Source: Mycobacterium sp. 852002-51057_SCH5723018 (GTDB taxonomy: Bacteria; Actinomycetota; Actinomycetes; Mycobacteriales; Mycobacteriaceae). From it: a DNA stretch of 64,000 nt. The DNA lies in NCBI RefSeq assembly GCF_001667035.1, contig NZ_LZIR01000027.1:1-64000 (forward strand), in the 5' to 3' direction. Position numbers and translations under genes: made by a program. The notes beneath the pieces were generated by a model that ran no database searches, had not been told where the DNA came from, and was given only the letters and a program-made list of their open reading frames with translations. Positions 35,933 to 44,250 of this stretch are shown here, piece by piece. Each line of letters opens with the position of its first letter. Within the stretch, counting starts at the first letter, position 1.

Positions 35933-37129
35933 ATGACGCCTTTGCGCAGACGTCGATCATTGCTGGCGGCAGCAATGGCCGTGTTTGCTGTGCTCTGCGT
36001 TGCCTGCAGCGGCAGCCACACCGCCGCGCCGGCGAAGGTCATCTTCGACAAGGGCACGCCGTTCGCCGACCTGCTCGTCCCCAAGCTCACCGCCTCGGTG
36101 ACCGACGGTGGCGTCGGCGTCACGGTGGATGCGCCGGTGACCGTGAGCGTCGCCGACGGAGTGCTGGGCTCGGTCACCATGGTCAACGAGAATGGCCGCG
36201 CGATCAGCGGTCAGCTCAGCCCGGACGGGCTGCGCTGGTCGACCACCGAGCAGCTCGGTTACAACCGGCGCTACACGCTGAACGTGAAGGCGCTGGGGCT
36301 TGGTGGCGCGGCGACCCGGCAGATGACGTTCCAGACCAGTTCACCGGCCCACCTGACGATGCCCTACGTCTATCCGGGCGACGGCGAGGTGGTCGGCATC
36401 GGTGAGCCGGTGGCCATCCGCTTCGACGAGACCATCGCCAACCGCGCCGCGGCCCAAAAGGCGATCACCATCACCACCAACCCGCCCGTCGAAGGCGCGT
36501 TCTACTGGCTGACCAACCGCGAACTGCGTTGGCGCCCAGAACATTTCTGGAAGCCCGGAACGACCATCGATGTTGCGGTCAACACCTATGGTGTCGACCT
36601 GGGTGACGGCATCTTCGGCGAGGACAACGTCAAGACCCACTTCACCATTGGCGACGAGGTCATTTCGACGGCCGACGACAAGACCAAGATGGTGACCGTG
36701 CGGGTCAACGGCGAAGTGGTCAAGACGATGCCGACGTCGATGGGCAAGGACAGCACCCCGACGGCCAACGGCTTCTACATCATCGGTGGCCGGTTCAAGC
36801 ACATCATCATGGATTCGTCGACCTACGGCGTTCCGGTCAACTCGCCCAACGGGTATCGCACCGAAGTCGAGTGGGCCACCCAGATGTCCTACAGCGGCGT
36901 CTTTGTGCACTCCGCGCCGTGGTCGGTGGGTGCCCAGGGGCACTCCAACACCAGTCACGGGTGCCTGAACGTGAGTCCGAGCAACGCCGAATGGTTCTAC
37001 GACCACAGCAAGAGCGGCGACATCGTCGAGGTGGTCAACACCGTCGGCCCGACGCTGTCGGGCACCGAAGGGCTGGGCGACTGGAACATCCCGTGGCCGG
37101 TGTGGAAGGCGGGCAACGCCGACACCTGA
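35933..37129 (+). CDS. ldtB: L,D-transpeptidase LdtMt2 (LppS)
   Basis: A 398-residue envelope enzyme making 3-3 cross-links between meso-DAP residues of peptidoglycan, the main non-classical transpeptidase of mycobacteria and target of carbapenems. It has an N-terminal lipoprotein-type signal with Cys in CVACSGS, two Ig-like domains (about 45-240) and a YkuD catalytic domain. The catalytic stretch [13 protein letters not shown] holds His342 and Cys344. The C-terminal [15 protein letters not shown] tail matches LdtMt2 closely. An in-frame TTG at 35918 exists, but GGAAGG sits properly for the ATG at 35933. Confidence 0.95.
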   Translation: MTPLRRRRSLLAAAMAVFAVLCVACSGSHTAAPAKVIFDKGTPFADLLVPKLTASVTDGGVGVTVDAPVTVSVADGVLGSVTMVNENGRAISGQLSPDGLRWSTTEQLGYNRRYTLNVKALGLGGAATRQMTFQTSSPAHLTMPYVYPGDGEVVGIGEPVAIRFDETIANRAAAQKAITITTNPPVEGAFYWLTNRELRWRPEHFWKPGTTIDVAVNTYGVDLGDGIFGEDNVKTHFTIGDEVISTADDKTKMVTVRVNGEVVKTMPTSMGKDSTPTANGFYIIGGRFKHIIMDSSTYGVPVNSPNGYRTEVEWATQMSYSGVFVHSAPWSVGAQGHSNTSHGCLNVSPSNAEWFYDHSKSGDIVEVVNTVGPTLSGTEGLGDWNIPWPVWKAGNADT

Positions 37130-37229
37130 CGGCCGAAGGGATGTCGGTGGTTGCACTTTCGGCCGCCCGGACGCCTCAGTCACGTTTCATTCACTCGTCT
37201 GCGGCCTCAGCGTTGTAAGGTGCCGGGTC

Positions 37230-37520
37230 ATGAGCACACCCTCACCCGGGCCCGGTTGGTGGCTGGCGTCGGACGGCAATTGGTACCCGCAGCGCTGGGA
37301 AACCACCTTCGTCTATTACACCAACGAGTCTCTGCAGGCAGTGGTCGACGAGGCGCGTCGTCAATCGAAGGCCTACGGCGAACAGGGCTGGGAGATCGTG
37401 GGCTCCTCGGTGCAACGGGTTCAGGTTGCGCACCGCTTCAGCGACTACGACAAGGTCGGCGACCACTATTACGAGTGGAGCATCGTCTGCACCCTGAAAC
37501 GGCCCCTCGCCCCTGGCTGA
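37230..37520 (+). CDS. Small protein with DUF2510-like motif
   Basis: A 96-residue protein opening with a Pro-rich segment and GWWLASDGNWYPQRW, a DUF2510-like aromatic motif often found at the start of actinobacterial membrane or secreted proteins. A compact alpha/beta part follows (LQAVVDEARRQSKAYGEQGWEIVGSSVQRV) that resembles DUF4177-like small domains. No signal peptide or membrane helix. AAGGTG is seen 9 bases before the ATG. It lies between ldtB and tRNA-His. Function unknown. Confidence 0.6.
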   Translation: MSTPSPGPGWWLASDGNWYPQRWETTFVYYTNESLQAVVDEARRQSKAYGEQGWEIVGSSVQRVQVAHRFSDYDKVGDHYYEWSIVCTLKRPLAPG

Positions 37521-37560
37521 CGGTTGGGCACGTCAAAGGGGTAAGCACGAACCGGCAAAG

Positions 37561-37593
37561 CAAAAGGTCGGAGGGCGCTAACGCCCCCGACCT
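37561..37593 (-). terminator. Intrinsic terminator of tRNA-His
   Basis: Read on the minus strand just past the tRNA: an 11-bp stem, GGTCGG plus GGGCG pairing through a TTAG loop with CGCCC and CCGACC (one bulged base), followed by TTTTGC. GC-rich stem plus T run is a textbook factor-independent terminator, uncommon in mycobacteria. Confidence 0.8.
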
Positions 37594-37598
37594 GTCGG

Positions 37599-37672
37599 GG
37601 TGGCTGACGGGACTCGAACCCGCGACATCCAGGATCACAACCTGGTGCTCTACCAGCTGAACTACAGCCACC
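37599..37672 (-). tRNA. tRNA-His (anticodon GTG)
   Basis: Minus-strand cloverleaf: acceptor GTGGCTG/CAGCCAC with the extra 5' G typical of tRNA-His, D arm TAGTTCAGCTGGTAGAGCA, anticodon arm CCAGGTTGTGATCCTGG (GTG), T arm CGGGTTCGAGTCCCG. CCA is not encoded. It lies just downstream of orn on the same strand and has its own terminator. Confidence 0.96.
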
Positions 37673-37721
37673 ATCGCCGCCAACCGGCCTGGAAAGGGGC
37701 CAACGAGCGGCGACGTCGATA

Positions 37722-38369
37722 CTAGCGGGTCGGTGGCTCGGGGTCCGAATCGATTGTTTCCGCGGCCGTCTTTCCGCCTGGGAGATTGGCCACCACGGCC
37801 TCGATTTCACTGGTAGACGGCCCTGGCGGGAGCACGAACACGGTGCGCCGGTAGTACTGCAACTCGCGGATGGATTCATGGATGTCGGCCAGCGCCCGGT
37901 GCGTGAGCCCCTTGACCGGCTGACCGTAGTAGATGCGGGGGTACCAGCGCCGGCACAGCTCCTTGATCGAGCTGACGTCGATCATCCGGTAGTGCAGGTA
38001 GGAGTCCAGCTCGGGCATGTCGCGGGCGATGAACGAGCGGTCGGTGGCGATCGAGTTGCCCGCCAGCGGCGCGGTCTTGGGCTGCTTGACGTGGGTGGTG
38101 ACGTAGTCCATCACCATCGCCTCGGCGGTGGCCAGGTCGACGGTGGACGCCTTGACCTCCTCGATCAGCCCCGAGCGCGAGTGCATTGCGGCGACCACCT
38201 CGATCATCGACGACAGCGTGGCATCGTCGGCGTGGATCACCACGTCCACCCCGTCGCCGAGGATGTTCAGCTCGGCGTCGGTGACGAGGGCGGCGATCTC
38301 GATCAGCTTGTCCGAGCCCAGATCCAGCCCAGTCATCTCGCAGTCGATCCACACCAATTCGTCGCGCAC
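37722..38369 (-). CDS. orn: Oligoribonuclease
   Basis: A 215-residue DEDDh 3'-5' exoribonuclease that degrades RNA dinucleotides and pGpG. Seen: exonuclease I motif [11 protein letters not shown] at the N-terminus, the central segment [22 protein letters not shown], and the exo III region [14 protein letters not shown]. The GTG read from 38369 gives the family length; the frame extends further but that part is not family-like. M. tuberculosis orn is also beside a tRNA-His. Divergent from the HerA-like ATPase. Confidence 0.95.
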   Translation of the reverse strand: MRDELVWIDCEMTGLDLGSDKLIEIAALVTDAELNILGDGVDVVIHADDATLSSMIEVVAAMHSRSGLIEEVKASTVDLATAEAMVMDYVTTHVKQPKTAPLAGNSIATDRSFIARDMPELDSYLHYRMIDVSSIKELCRRWYPRIYYGQPVKGLTHRALADIHESIRELQYYRRTVFVLPPGPSTSEIEAVVANLPGGKTAAETIDSDPEPPTR

Positions 38370-38476
38370 AGCGCTCAGCGTATGCGCACGTGAGCTCTGC
38401 CTCTGCCCGCCCCTGGGAAGTAGTGTGAGCGTTGCCGAACCGAACGGGGGCGAGTGGGGAAGAGGGGCGCAGCACG

Positions 38477-40051
38477 ATGACCACCGAATCAGCGGCCACA
38501 CCCGCCAAGCGGATCGCGAACGGCTACGCCTTCCAAGGGCGGGCGCTGGAATTGGGCACGGTCGTCGTCGACGGCCAGGCCGACCCGAGCGCGCAGGTTC
38601 GTATCCCGCTGGCCACGGTCAACAGGCACGGGCTGGTGGCCGGAGCCACGGGAACCGGCAAGACCAAGACGCTGCAGCTGATCGCCGAACAGCTCAGCGC
38701 GGCCGGTGTCGCCGTGTTGATGGCCGACGTGAAGGGCGACCTGTCCGGCCTGTCCCGGCCAGGAGAGGCCAACGACAAGACCGCCGCGCGCGCCAAAGAC
38801 ACCGGCGACGATTGGGCACCAACGGGATTCCCGGTCGAGTTCTTGTCGCTCGGCACCGGGGGAGTGGGCGTGCCAGTGCGGGCGACCGTTGCCAGCTTTG
38901 GTCCGGTTCTGTTGTCGAAAGTGTTGGGGCTCAATGCTACTCAGGAGTCGACGCTGGGATTGATCTTCCACTGGGCCACGGAAGCCAACCGCCCGCTGGT
39001 CACCCTGAGTGATCTGCGCGGTGTCATCAGCCACCTGGCCAGCGACGAGGGCAAAGCCGATCTGAAAGACCTTGGCGGAGTGTCGCCGACGACGGCGGGC
39101 GTCATCCTGCGAGCGTTGGTGAATCTCGCCGGCGAGGGCGGCGACACGTTCTTCGGTGAGCCGAAGCTCGATCCCCAGGATCTGCTGCGCGTAGACGGCC
39201 AAGGCCATGGCATCATCTCGCTGCTCGAGTTCAGCGGCCAGTCGCTGCGCCCGGTCATCTTCTCCACCTTCCTGATGTGGGTGCTGGCCGATCTGTTCAC
39301 CGTCCTGCCCGAGGTCGGCGACGTGGACAAGCCCAAGCTGGTCTTCTTCTTCGACGAGGCCCACCTGTTGTTCACCGACGCCTCCAAGGCTTTCCTGGAG
39401 CAGGTCGAACAGACCGTAAAGCTGATCCGCTCCAAGGGAGTCGGGGTGTTCTTCTGCACCCAGTTGCCCACGGACCTGCCCAACGACGTGCTCTCCCAGC
39501 TGGGCGCCCGCGTCCAACACGCCCTGCGGGCGTTCACCCCCGACGACCAGAAGGCGCTGAGCAAGACCGTGCGCACCTACCCGAAAACCGATGTCTACGA
39601 CCTGGAGTCGGCGCTGACATCGCTGGGAATCGGTGAGGCCGTCGTCACCGTGCTGTCGGAGAAGGGCGCACCGACGCCGGTCGCGTGGACGCGGATGCGG
39701 GTGCCCCGGTCGCTGATGGCATCGATCGGCACCGATGCGATCTCCGCTGCGGCCAAATCCAGTCCGCTGCAAGCCAAATACGGTCAGACGGTTCAACAAC
39801 CGGCGCCGCCCCAGGCCGGCCCGCAGGATCCGCAAGCCCGACCCGGGCCGCAGCCGCCGCAAGCCCGGTCCGACTACCCACCGGTCCCACCGATTGAACC
39901 GGTTCCGCCGATGCCGGAACCCGCGGAGCCAAAAGGGCCTAGCTTGTTAGAAAGGCTGTGGCACGATCGGGAAGTGCAAAGCGCCGTGAACATGGGGATC
40001 CGCGAGGTCATCAAAGCCAAGTTCGGAACCGGCCGTCGCCGCCGGAAGTAA
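38477..40051 (+). CDS. HerA/DUF853-type P-loop ATPase (Rv2510c-like)
   Basis: A 524-residue ATPase of the HerA-FtsK group (DUF853). Walker A is GATGTGKTK (about 55-63), Walker B FFFDEAH (about 291-297), and there is an arginine-rich C-terminal core followed by a Pro/Gln-rich linker (about 435-490) and a basic tail ending GRRRRK. HerA-type proteins move along DNA and help end processing or defence, but this chromosomal family is uncharacterised. ATG at 38477 follows a GGGGAAGAGGGGCG purine stretch. It sits divergent from orn, as in M. tuberculosis, and ends three bases from the convergent SDR gene. Confidence 0.85.
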   Translation: MTTESAATPAKRIANGYAFQGRALELGTVVVDGQADPSAQVRIPLATVNRHGLVAGATGTGKTKTLQLIAEQLSAAGVAVLMADVKGDLSGLSRPGEANDKTAARAKDTGDDWAPTGFPVEFLSLGTGGVGVPVRATVASFGPVLLSKVLGLNATQESTLGLIFHWATEANRPLVTLSDLRGVISHLASDEGKADLKDLGGVSPTTAGVILRALVNLAGEGGDTFFGEPKLDPQDLLRVDGQGHGIISLLEFSGQSLRPVIFSTFLMWVLADLFTVLPEVGDVDKPKLVFFFDEAHLLFTDASKAFLEQVEQTVKLIRSKGVGVFFCTQLPTDLPNDVLSQLGARVQHALRAFTPDDQKALSKTVRTYPKTDVYDLESALTSLGIGEAVVTVLSEKGAPTPVAWTRMRVPRSLMASIGTDAISAAAKSSPLQAKYGQTVQQPAPPQAGPQDPQARPGPQPPQARSDYPPVPPIEPVPPMPEPAEPKGPSLLERLWHDREVQSAVNMGIREVIKAKFGTGRRRRK

Positions 40052-40054
40052 CGG

Positions 40055-40861
40055 CTACTCGCCGCCGAGCTTCTTATAAAAGCTGCCCACGATCGGCGCG
40101 ACGATGGCGCGGGGGGCGTACCCGCTGGCCACCGACATGGCTTTCGACGTCAGGCCCGGCACGACGCGCATCTTGTTGCGCTCCAACGCATCCAGTGACA
40201 CCTTGGCCGTGTGCTCGGTCGAGATCCACAGGAAGTCCGGCACCAGCTTTTCCACCAGTGTGGCTTCGGCGTCGTCGGGCAGATCGGTGCGCACCGGGCC
40301 GGGCGCCAGCAGCGTGACGTGCACACCGGAGCGGCGCAGTTCACCGCGCAACGATTCGCTGAAGGTGTTCACGAACGCCTTGGTGGCCGCGTAGGTGGCG
40401 TTGTAGGGAATCGGCGAATTGCCCGCCGCCGAACCGGAAATCAGGATGCCGCCAGCCTTGCGCCCGACCATGCCCGGCAGCACCGCCAACGTAAGGTCGT
40501 GCACGCCCAGCACATTCAGCTGCAACTGGGCCTTTTCCCCGGCCGGGTCCAGCGTCGCGACCGGTCCAAAGGTCGCGGTTCCCGCGTTGGCGCACAGGAT
40601 CGAGATCGGGCGGGCGGCCAGTTCGTCGCACAACTTTGCCCGCTCGCCCGGGTCGGCCAAGTCGGCCGGCCGCACGTCGACTTCGACGCGGTATTTGTCC
40701 GCCAGCCGGCCGGCGAGCTCGTTGAGCAGGTCCTCGCGCCGGGCGGTGACGATCAGGTTGTGCCCGCGGGCGGCGAGTTCGGTGGCCAGCGCCTCGCCGA
40801 TGTTCTGCGAAGCTCCGGTGACAACGGCGCGCGCGTCGGGGCTGGGGGCGGGTACCGGCAT
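40055..40861 (-). CDS. Short-chain dehydrogenase/reductase (Rv2509-like)
   Basis: A 268-residue NAD(P)-dependent oxidoreductase. Seen: coenzyme motif VTGASQNIGEA, ARREDL after the second strand (favouring NADPH), CANAGTA, and the active site Ser plus YAATK (Tyr-x3-Lys). The PGPVRTDL segment follows the usual pattern. The start is the ATG read from 40861, giving 268 residues, the size of M. tuberculosis Rv2509 in the same place. Mycobacterial relatives act in mycolate reduction or lipid metabolism; the substrate here is not shown. Two 56-bp tandem repeats lie just upstream. Confidence 0.88.
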   Translation of the reverse strand: MPVPAPSPDARAVVTGASQNIGEALATELAARGHNLIVTARREDLLNELAGRLADKYRVEVDVRPADLADPGERAKLCDELAARPISILCANAGTATFGPVATLDPAGEKAQLQLNVLGVHDLTLAVLPGMVGRKAGGILISGSAAGNSPIPYNATYAATKAFVNTFSESLRGELRRSGVHVTLLAPGPVRTDLPDDAEATLVEKLVPDFLWISTEHTAKVSLDALERNKMRVVPGLTSKAMSVASGYAPRAIVAPIVGSFYKKLGGE

Positions 40862-40874
40862 GCGGCCAATCGTA

Positions 40875-40986
40875 GACACGCAGCGATCGCAAGCGCGGCG
40901 CAGCCGGGCGCCGCGGGTCGCTGCGCATCAGACACGCAGCGATCGCAAGGGCGGCGCAGCCGGGCGCGGCGGGTCGCTGCGCATCA
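40875..40986. repeat. Two tandem 56-bp repeats with internal dyad
   Basis: The units at 40875-40930 and 40931-40986 are head-to-tail and differ at two bases. Each contains GCAGCGATC and GGTCGCTGC near its ends, so each can form a stem. They fill the gap between the divergent SDR and MFS genes and look like a mycobacterial interspersed, VNTR-type repeat. Confidence 0.9.
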
Positions 40987-41012
40987 GGTGCCCAACACAT
41001 AAAGTTCGGGGC

Positions 41013-42362
41013 ATGAATCAGCCGGGGCCGGATCTGGCCAGGCCTGCGCCGTCGCGAGTGGTGGCCTGGGCGCTGTGGGACTCCGGTTCCACCGGGCTGA
41101 ACGCGATCGTGGCGACCTTCGTCTTCTCCGTCTATCTGACCAGCAGCGTGGGGGCGGGCCTATCCGGTGCTACGTCGCCGGCGAGCTGGTTGGGTCGCGC
41201 TGGCGCCGTCGCCGGGCTGACCGTGGCGCTGCTGGCCCCGGCCGTGGGCGTGTGGGTGGAGTCCCCGCACCGCAGGCGCGTGGCCCTGCGCGTGTTGACC
41301 GGGCTGGCAATCGCGCTGACCTGCGCGATGTTCTTCATCCGCGATAGCCCCGGCTACCTGTGGGCCGGTTTGATACTGCTGGGGGCGACGGCCGCCTGCG
41401 GCGACCTGGCCAGCGTTCCGTACAACGCGATGCTGCGCCAGCTCTCGACGCCGCAGACGGCCGGCCGGATTTCGGGCCTGGGCTGGGCGGCGGGCTACTT
41501 GGGCAGCGTCGTGCTGCTGCTGCTGATCTACACCGGATTCATCGCCGGCTCGGGCTCGGGCCCGGGCGCGGTGCGCGGGCTGCTGCGGGTGCCGGTGCGC
41601 GACGGACTCTACGTGCGGGAAGCGATGCTGGTGGCCGCGGCCTGGCTGGCGCTGCTGGCCCTGCCGTTGCTGGTCGCCGCCCAACGATTGCCCGACACGG
41701 CCGAGGCCTACCAGCCGACCAGCATGCTCGGCGGGTATCGCAAGCTGTGGCGGGAGGTATCGGCCGAATGGCGCCGCGACCGCAACCTGGTCTACTTCCT
41801 GTTCGCCAGCGCGCTCTTTCGCGACGGGCTCGCGGCGATCTTCGCCTTCGGCGCCGTGCTGGGTGTCAACGTCTACGGCATCTCTCAGGCCAACGTGCTG
41901 ATCTTCGGTGTGGTGGCCAGCGTGGTGGCCGCGGTCGGTGCGGTGCTGGGCGGGTTCGTCGACCACCGGATCGGATCCAAACCCGTCATTGTGGGATCCC
42001 TGGTTGCGATCCTCGCCGTCGCGCTGACGCTGATGGTGTCGTCCGGTCCGGTGGCGTTCTGGATCGGTGGGCTGCTGCTGTGCATGTTCATCGGGCCGTC
42101 GCAGTCGTCGTCGCGCGCCCTGCTGTTGCAGATGGCTAAAGACGGCAGGGAAGGCGTCGCTTTTGGCCTCTACACGATGACGGGACGGGCCGTCGCGTTC
42201 GTGGCGCCGTGGCTGTTCTCGGTTTTCGTCGACGCCTTCGGTGCCGTGCGTGCCGGGCTCGGGGGGATCTGCCTGGTGCTGGGCGCCGGGCTGCTGGCGA
42301 TGCTGGTGGTGCGGGTCCCGGTACGCGGCGCCGTCGTAGCCGAAAGCCCTTTGGGCGCTTAG
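41013..42362 (+). CDS. MFS transporter, Atg22/UMF1-like (Rv2508c-like)
   Basis: A 449-residue multi-helix membrane protein of the Atg22/UMF1 branch of the major facilitator superfamily. It starts VVAWALWDSGSTGLNAIVATFVFSVYL, has a conserved LASVPYNAMLRQLSTP segment after helix 4, and the late FIGPSQSSSRALLLQMAKDGREGVAFGLYTMTGRA block typical of the family. ATG at 41013 is used; the open frame upstream runs through the SDR gene and the repeats. Substrate unknown. Its stop overlaps the convergent proline-rich membrane protein gene by four bases. Confidence 0.88.
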   Translation: MNQPGPDLARPAPSRVVAWALWDSGSTGLNAIVATFVFSVYLTSSVGAGLSGATSPASWLGRAGAVAGLTVALLAPAVGVWVESPHRRRVALRVLTGLAIALTCAMFFIRDSPGYLWAGLILLGATAACGDLASVPYNAMLRQLSTPQTAGRISGLGWAAGYLGSVVLLLLIYTGFIAGSGSGPGAVRGLLRVPVRDGLYVREAMLVAAAWLALLALPLLVAAQRLPDTAEAYQPTSMLGGYRKLWREVSAEWRRDRNLVYFLFASALFRDGLAAIFAFGAVLGVNVYGISQANVLIFGVVASVVAAVGAVLGGFVDHRIGSKPVIVGSLVAILAVALTLMVSSGPVAFWIGGLLLCMFIGPSQSSSRALLLQMAKDGREGVAFGLYTMTGRAVAFVAPWLFSVFVDAFGAVRAGLGGICLVLGAGLLAMLVVRVPVRGAVVAESPLGA

Positions 42363-43168
42363 CCTCTCGCGTCGCAGACCGTCAGGCCCATGCCGACGCG
42401 CTGGCTGACCTGAACCCCGGCCACAGTGACCGAGCAGGTGACGTTGTTGCCGAAGTTGACGATCGTGACGTTGGCCGGGTGAGCGGCCGACTTCGACAGG
42501 CTGACCTGTTTGGTCCAGGGCAGCGCGACGTTGAACTCGGTCTGCACGACATCACCGGTGCCGATGTACATGATGCTGAGCGCTCGGCCCTCGCCGGTGA
42601 CGGTGTACACGACGTCCTGCATCGCGCCCGGGCCGGTCGTGTCGGTGGGCGCCCCGCTGGAGGGCGGCACCGGCGCGGGGATGAGGGGAGGCAGGGGCAG
42701 CGTCCTGGTGTGCGTCGACGGCGGCGTCGTCGGTGTGGGCGACGTCGTCTCGGGCATGGCCGGCAGCGGCGGGACGGCGGTCTGGTTCTTGATCGCCTCG
42801 TTGGCGAGGATCAGCGCGATCACCAGGGCGACAACCACCAGCACGGCAGCGGCGGCGACGAGCCACAACCAGCGTGGCGATTTGGGGCCTCCCGGCGGCG
42901 GGGGAGCCAGACCCTCCGAAGGCGGCTCACCGGTGGGGGGCAGGCCTTGCTGCCAGTAGGCCGGCAGCTCCCTGGTGGTGTTGGCGTCGGTGAAGCCCGA
43001 TGCCCATTGCGGCGCATAACCGCCGTACGTCGGGGCGTAGGGAGCCTGGTCGGCGTATGCCGGGTCAACGGGCGGCGAGTACTGCTGACTCGGCTGCCCG
43101 GGCGGCCCGGCCGGTCCTGACCCCGGTAGAGGGGGACTAAACCGCTCGGGTCGACGTGGATCGCTCAT
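42359..43168 (-). CDS. Proline-rich MmpS-like membrane protein (Rv2507-like)
   Basis: A 269-residue protein: Pro/Tyr/Gly-rich cytoplasmic N-terminus (1-98), one membrane helix (WLWLVAAAAVLVVVALVIALIL), a Thr/Pro-rich spacer, and an extracytoplasmic MmpS-type beta domain with two cysteines near the end (CSVTVAG and LTVCDARG), which may form a disulfide. MmpS proteins assist MmpL exporters, but no mmpL is beside this gene. ATG read from 43168. M. tuberculosis Rv2507 holds the same position. Confidence 0.82.
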   Translation of the reverse strand: MSDPRRPERFSPPLPGSGPAGPPGQPSQQYSPPVDPAYADQAPYAPTYGGYAPQWASGFTDANTTRELPAYWQQGLPPTGEPPSEGLAPPPPGGPKSPRWLWLVAAAAVLVVVALVIALILANEAIKNQTAVPPLPAMPETTSPTPTTPPSTHTRTLPLPPLIPAPVPPSSGAPTDTTGPGAMQDVVYTVTGEGRALSIMYIGTGDVVQTEFNVALPWTKQVSLSKSAAHPANVTIVNFGNNVTCSVTVAGVQVSQRVGMGLTVCDARG

Positions 43169-43236
43169 GTCCACCTCATGGCTTGCAGGGTACCTGGGCC
43201 GGGCCGCTGAGCGGTTTCTTGACGTTTGCCCGCAAG

Positions 43237-43875
43237 TCAGGGGCACTGATTCCCGGCCGTCAGCGCGGCGACGGTCATCGCCCGCATGACGGCGCGCGAC
43301 CGCGCTGCGCGGGCGGCCTTGGCGCGCGAATCGTCGCCGGACTTCATGCTGTGCGGGGTGGAGTTCAGCAGGCCGAAGACCGCGTGGGCCGTCAGCCGGG
43401 CGTCGGCTTCGGCCAGGCTGGGATTCAGCTCGCGCAGCACCCCCACCCAGACCTCGACGTACTGGCGCTGGGCCTTGCGCACCTGCTTCTCGGCCGCCCC
43501 GGGTAGGTGGGCAAGGTCGCGGTCCTGGATGCGGATCAGGTCCGGTTCGCCCAGGACAAAGTCGAGGTGAAAGTCGATGAGGTCGTCTAGAGCGGCGGCC
43601 GCGTCGGCGCTGCGGGCCCGCGCCTCCCGGGCGCCGGCGAGCAGCCGGGTGCTGATGCCCACCAGCAACTCGACGAGCAGCGACTCCTTGTTGGGGAAGT
43701 GGCGGTAGATCGCCGGACCGCTGACGCCGGCGGCGGCGCCGATGTCTTCCAGGCGCACCGCGAGGAATCCCCGCTGGGCGAAGAGGCGTTCGGCGGCCGA
43801 CAGCAGCTGCAGGCGCCGGTCGGATTTCAACTGGCTCCGGCGGTTTGGGGTGTCGGGCGCCGACGTCGTCATCAT
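43237..43875 (-). CDS. bkaR: TetR-family repressor, BkaR-like (Rv2506-like)
   Basis: A 212-residue TetR regulator with helix-turn-helix LEDIGAAAGVSGPAIYRHFPNKESL (about residues 38-62) and a helical ligand-binding half. Its place next to the accD1-accA1-fadE19-bkd operon, read in the other direction, matches M. tuberculosis BkaR (Rv2506), reported as the repressor of branched-chain keto-acid genes. The frame also allows a start at 43914, which would lie inside the upstream dyad; I prefer 43875 or 43872. Two dyads in the 222-base gap are its likely sites. Confidence 0.83.
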   Translation of the reverse strand: MMTTSAPDTPNRRSQLKSDRRLQLLSAAERLFAQRGFLAVRLEDIGAAAGVSGPAIYRHFPNKESLLVELLVGISTRLLAGAREARARSADAAAALDDLIDFHLDFVLGEPDLIRIQDRDLAHLPGAAEKQVRKAQRQYVEVWVGVLRELNPSLAEADARLTAHAVFGLLNSTPHSMKSGDDSRAKAARAARSRAVMRAMTVAALTAGNQCP

Positions 43876-43901
43876 GGCCCCCGTCCACACGTCGCCCGGT
43901 C

Positions 43902-43944
43902 GGTTAATCGCCACTAACGTAGCACGAGTTATTCGCGATTAACC
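43902..43944. promoter_or_regulatory. 10-bp inverted repeat upstream of bkaR
   Basis: GGTTAATCGC (43902-43911) and GCGATTAACC (43935-43944) are exact reverse complements separated by 23 bases, directly at the repressor gene start. Likely autoregulatory site; the shared GTTAAT core also occurs in the dyad at 44058. Confidence 0.6.
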
Positions 43945-44020
43945 CGAACTCCCCGGGGTCCGGATGCTGTCGACGGATTCGAGTACCAGCGGGGGTGGGG
44001 ACTGGCGCCGTTGCCTTCCC

Positions 44021-44050
44021 TGGACGCGGTAGCGCGGGCGGTGGTATCCT
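44021..44050 (+). promoter_or_regulatory. Candidate promoter of the acc-bkd operon
   Basis: TGGACG (44021-44026) and TATCCT (44045-44050) with an 18-base spacer, so transcription would begin about where the AGTTAATG dyad starts. A repressor on that dyad would block it. Confidence 0.4.
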
Positions 44051-44057
44051 CACATCC

Positions 44058-44075
44058 AGTTAATGAGCATTAACT
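44058..44075. promoter_or_regulatory. 18-bp palindromic operator of the acc-bkd operon
   Basis: AGTTAATG-AG-CATTAACT is a perfect 18-base palindrome at the expected transcription start, 22 bases before the scoA' start codon. It fits a TetR-family repressor site; BkaR, encoded next door, is the natural candidate. Confidence 0.65.
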
Positions 44076-44097
44076 GAAGCCCTGGAGAGGCTGTTGG

Positions 44098-44250
44098 ATG
44101 GACAAGGTGGTGGCGACGGCCGCTGAAGCGGTCGCCGACATAACCGATGGTTCGTCGCTGGCGGTGGGGGGATTCGGCTTCTGCGGCATCCCCGTGCTCG
44201 CCAAAACCGAACCGGCCCTTGCGCTGGCGGCAACAGGGAGGCAATCGTGA
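44098..44250 (+). pseudogene. scoA'-'scoB in-frame fusion relic
   Basis: An intact 50-codon frame. The first 32 or so codons ([14 protein letters not shown] ... [14 protein letters not shown]) are the start of succinyl-CoA:3-ketoacid CoA-transferase subunit A. The rest ([12 protein letters not shown]...) looks like the C-terminal end of subunit B. In M. tuberculosis scoA and scoB (about 240 and 220 codons) stand exactly here before accD1. So one deletion of roughly 1.3 kb has removed the end of scoA and most of scoB and joined them in frame. The ribosome site (GGAGAGG), ATG and the stop overlap with accD1 remain, so it may be translated and may couple accD1 translation, but it cannot be an active transferase. 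Confidence 0.8.

Noticed and set aside
40875..40986. CRISPR-like array
   Set aside because: The two repeats are directly adjacent, with no spacers and no cas genes.
40419..41012. N-terminal extension of the MFS gene
   Set aside because: It runs antisense through the SDR gene and the tandem repeats. The membrane protein starts normally at 41013.
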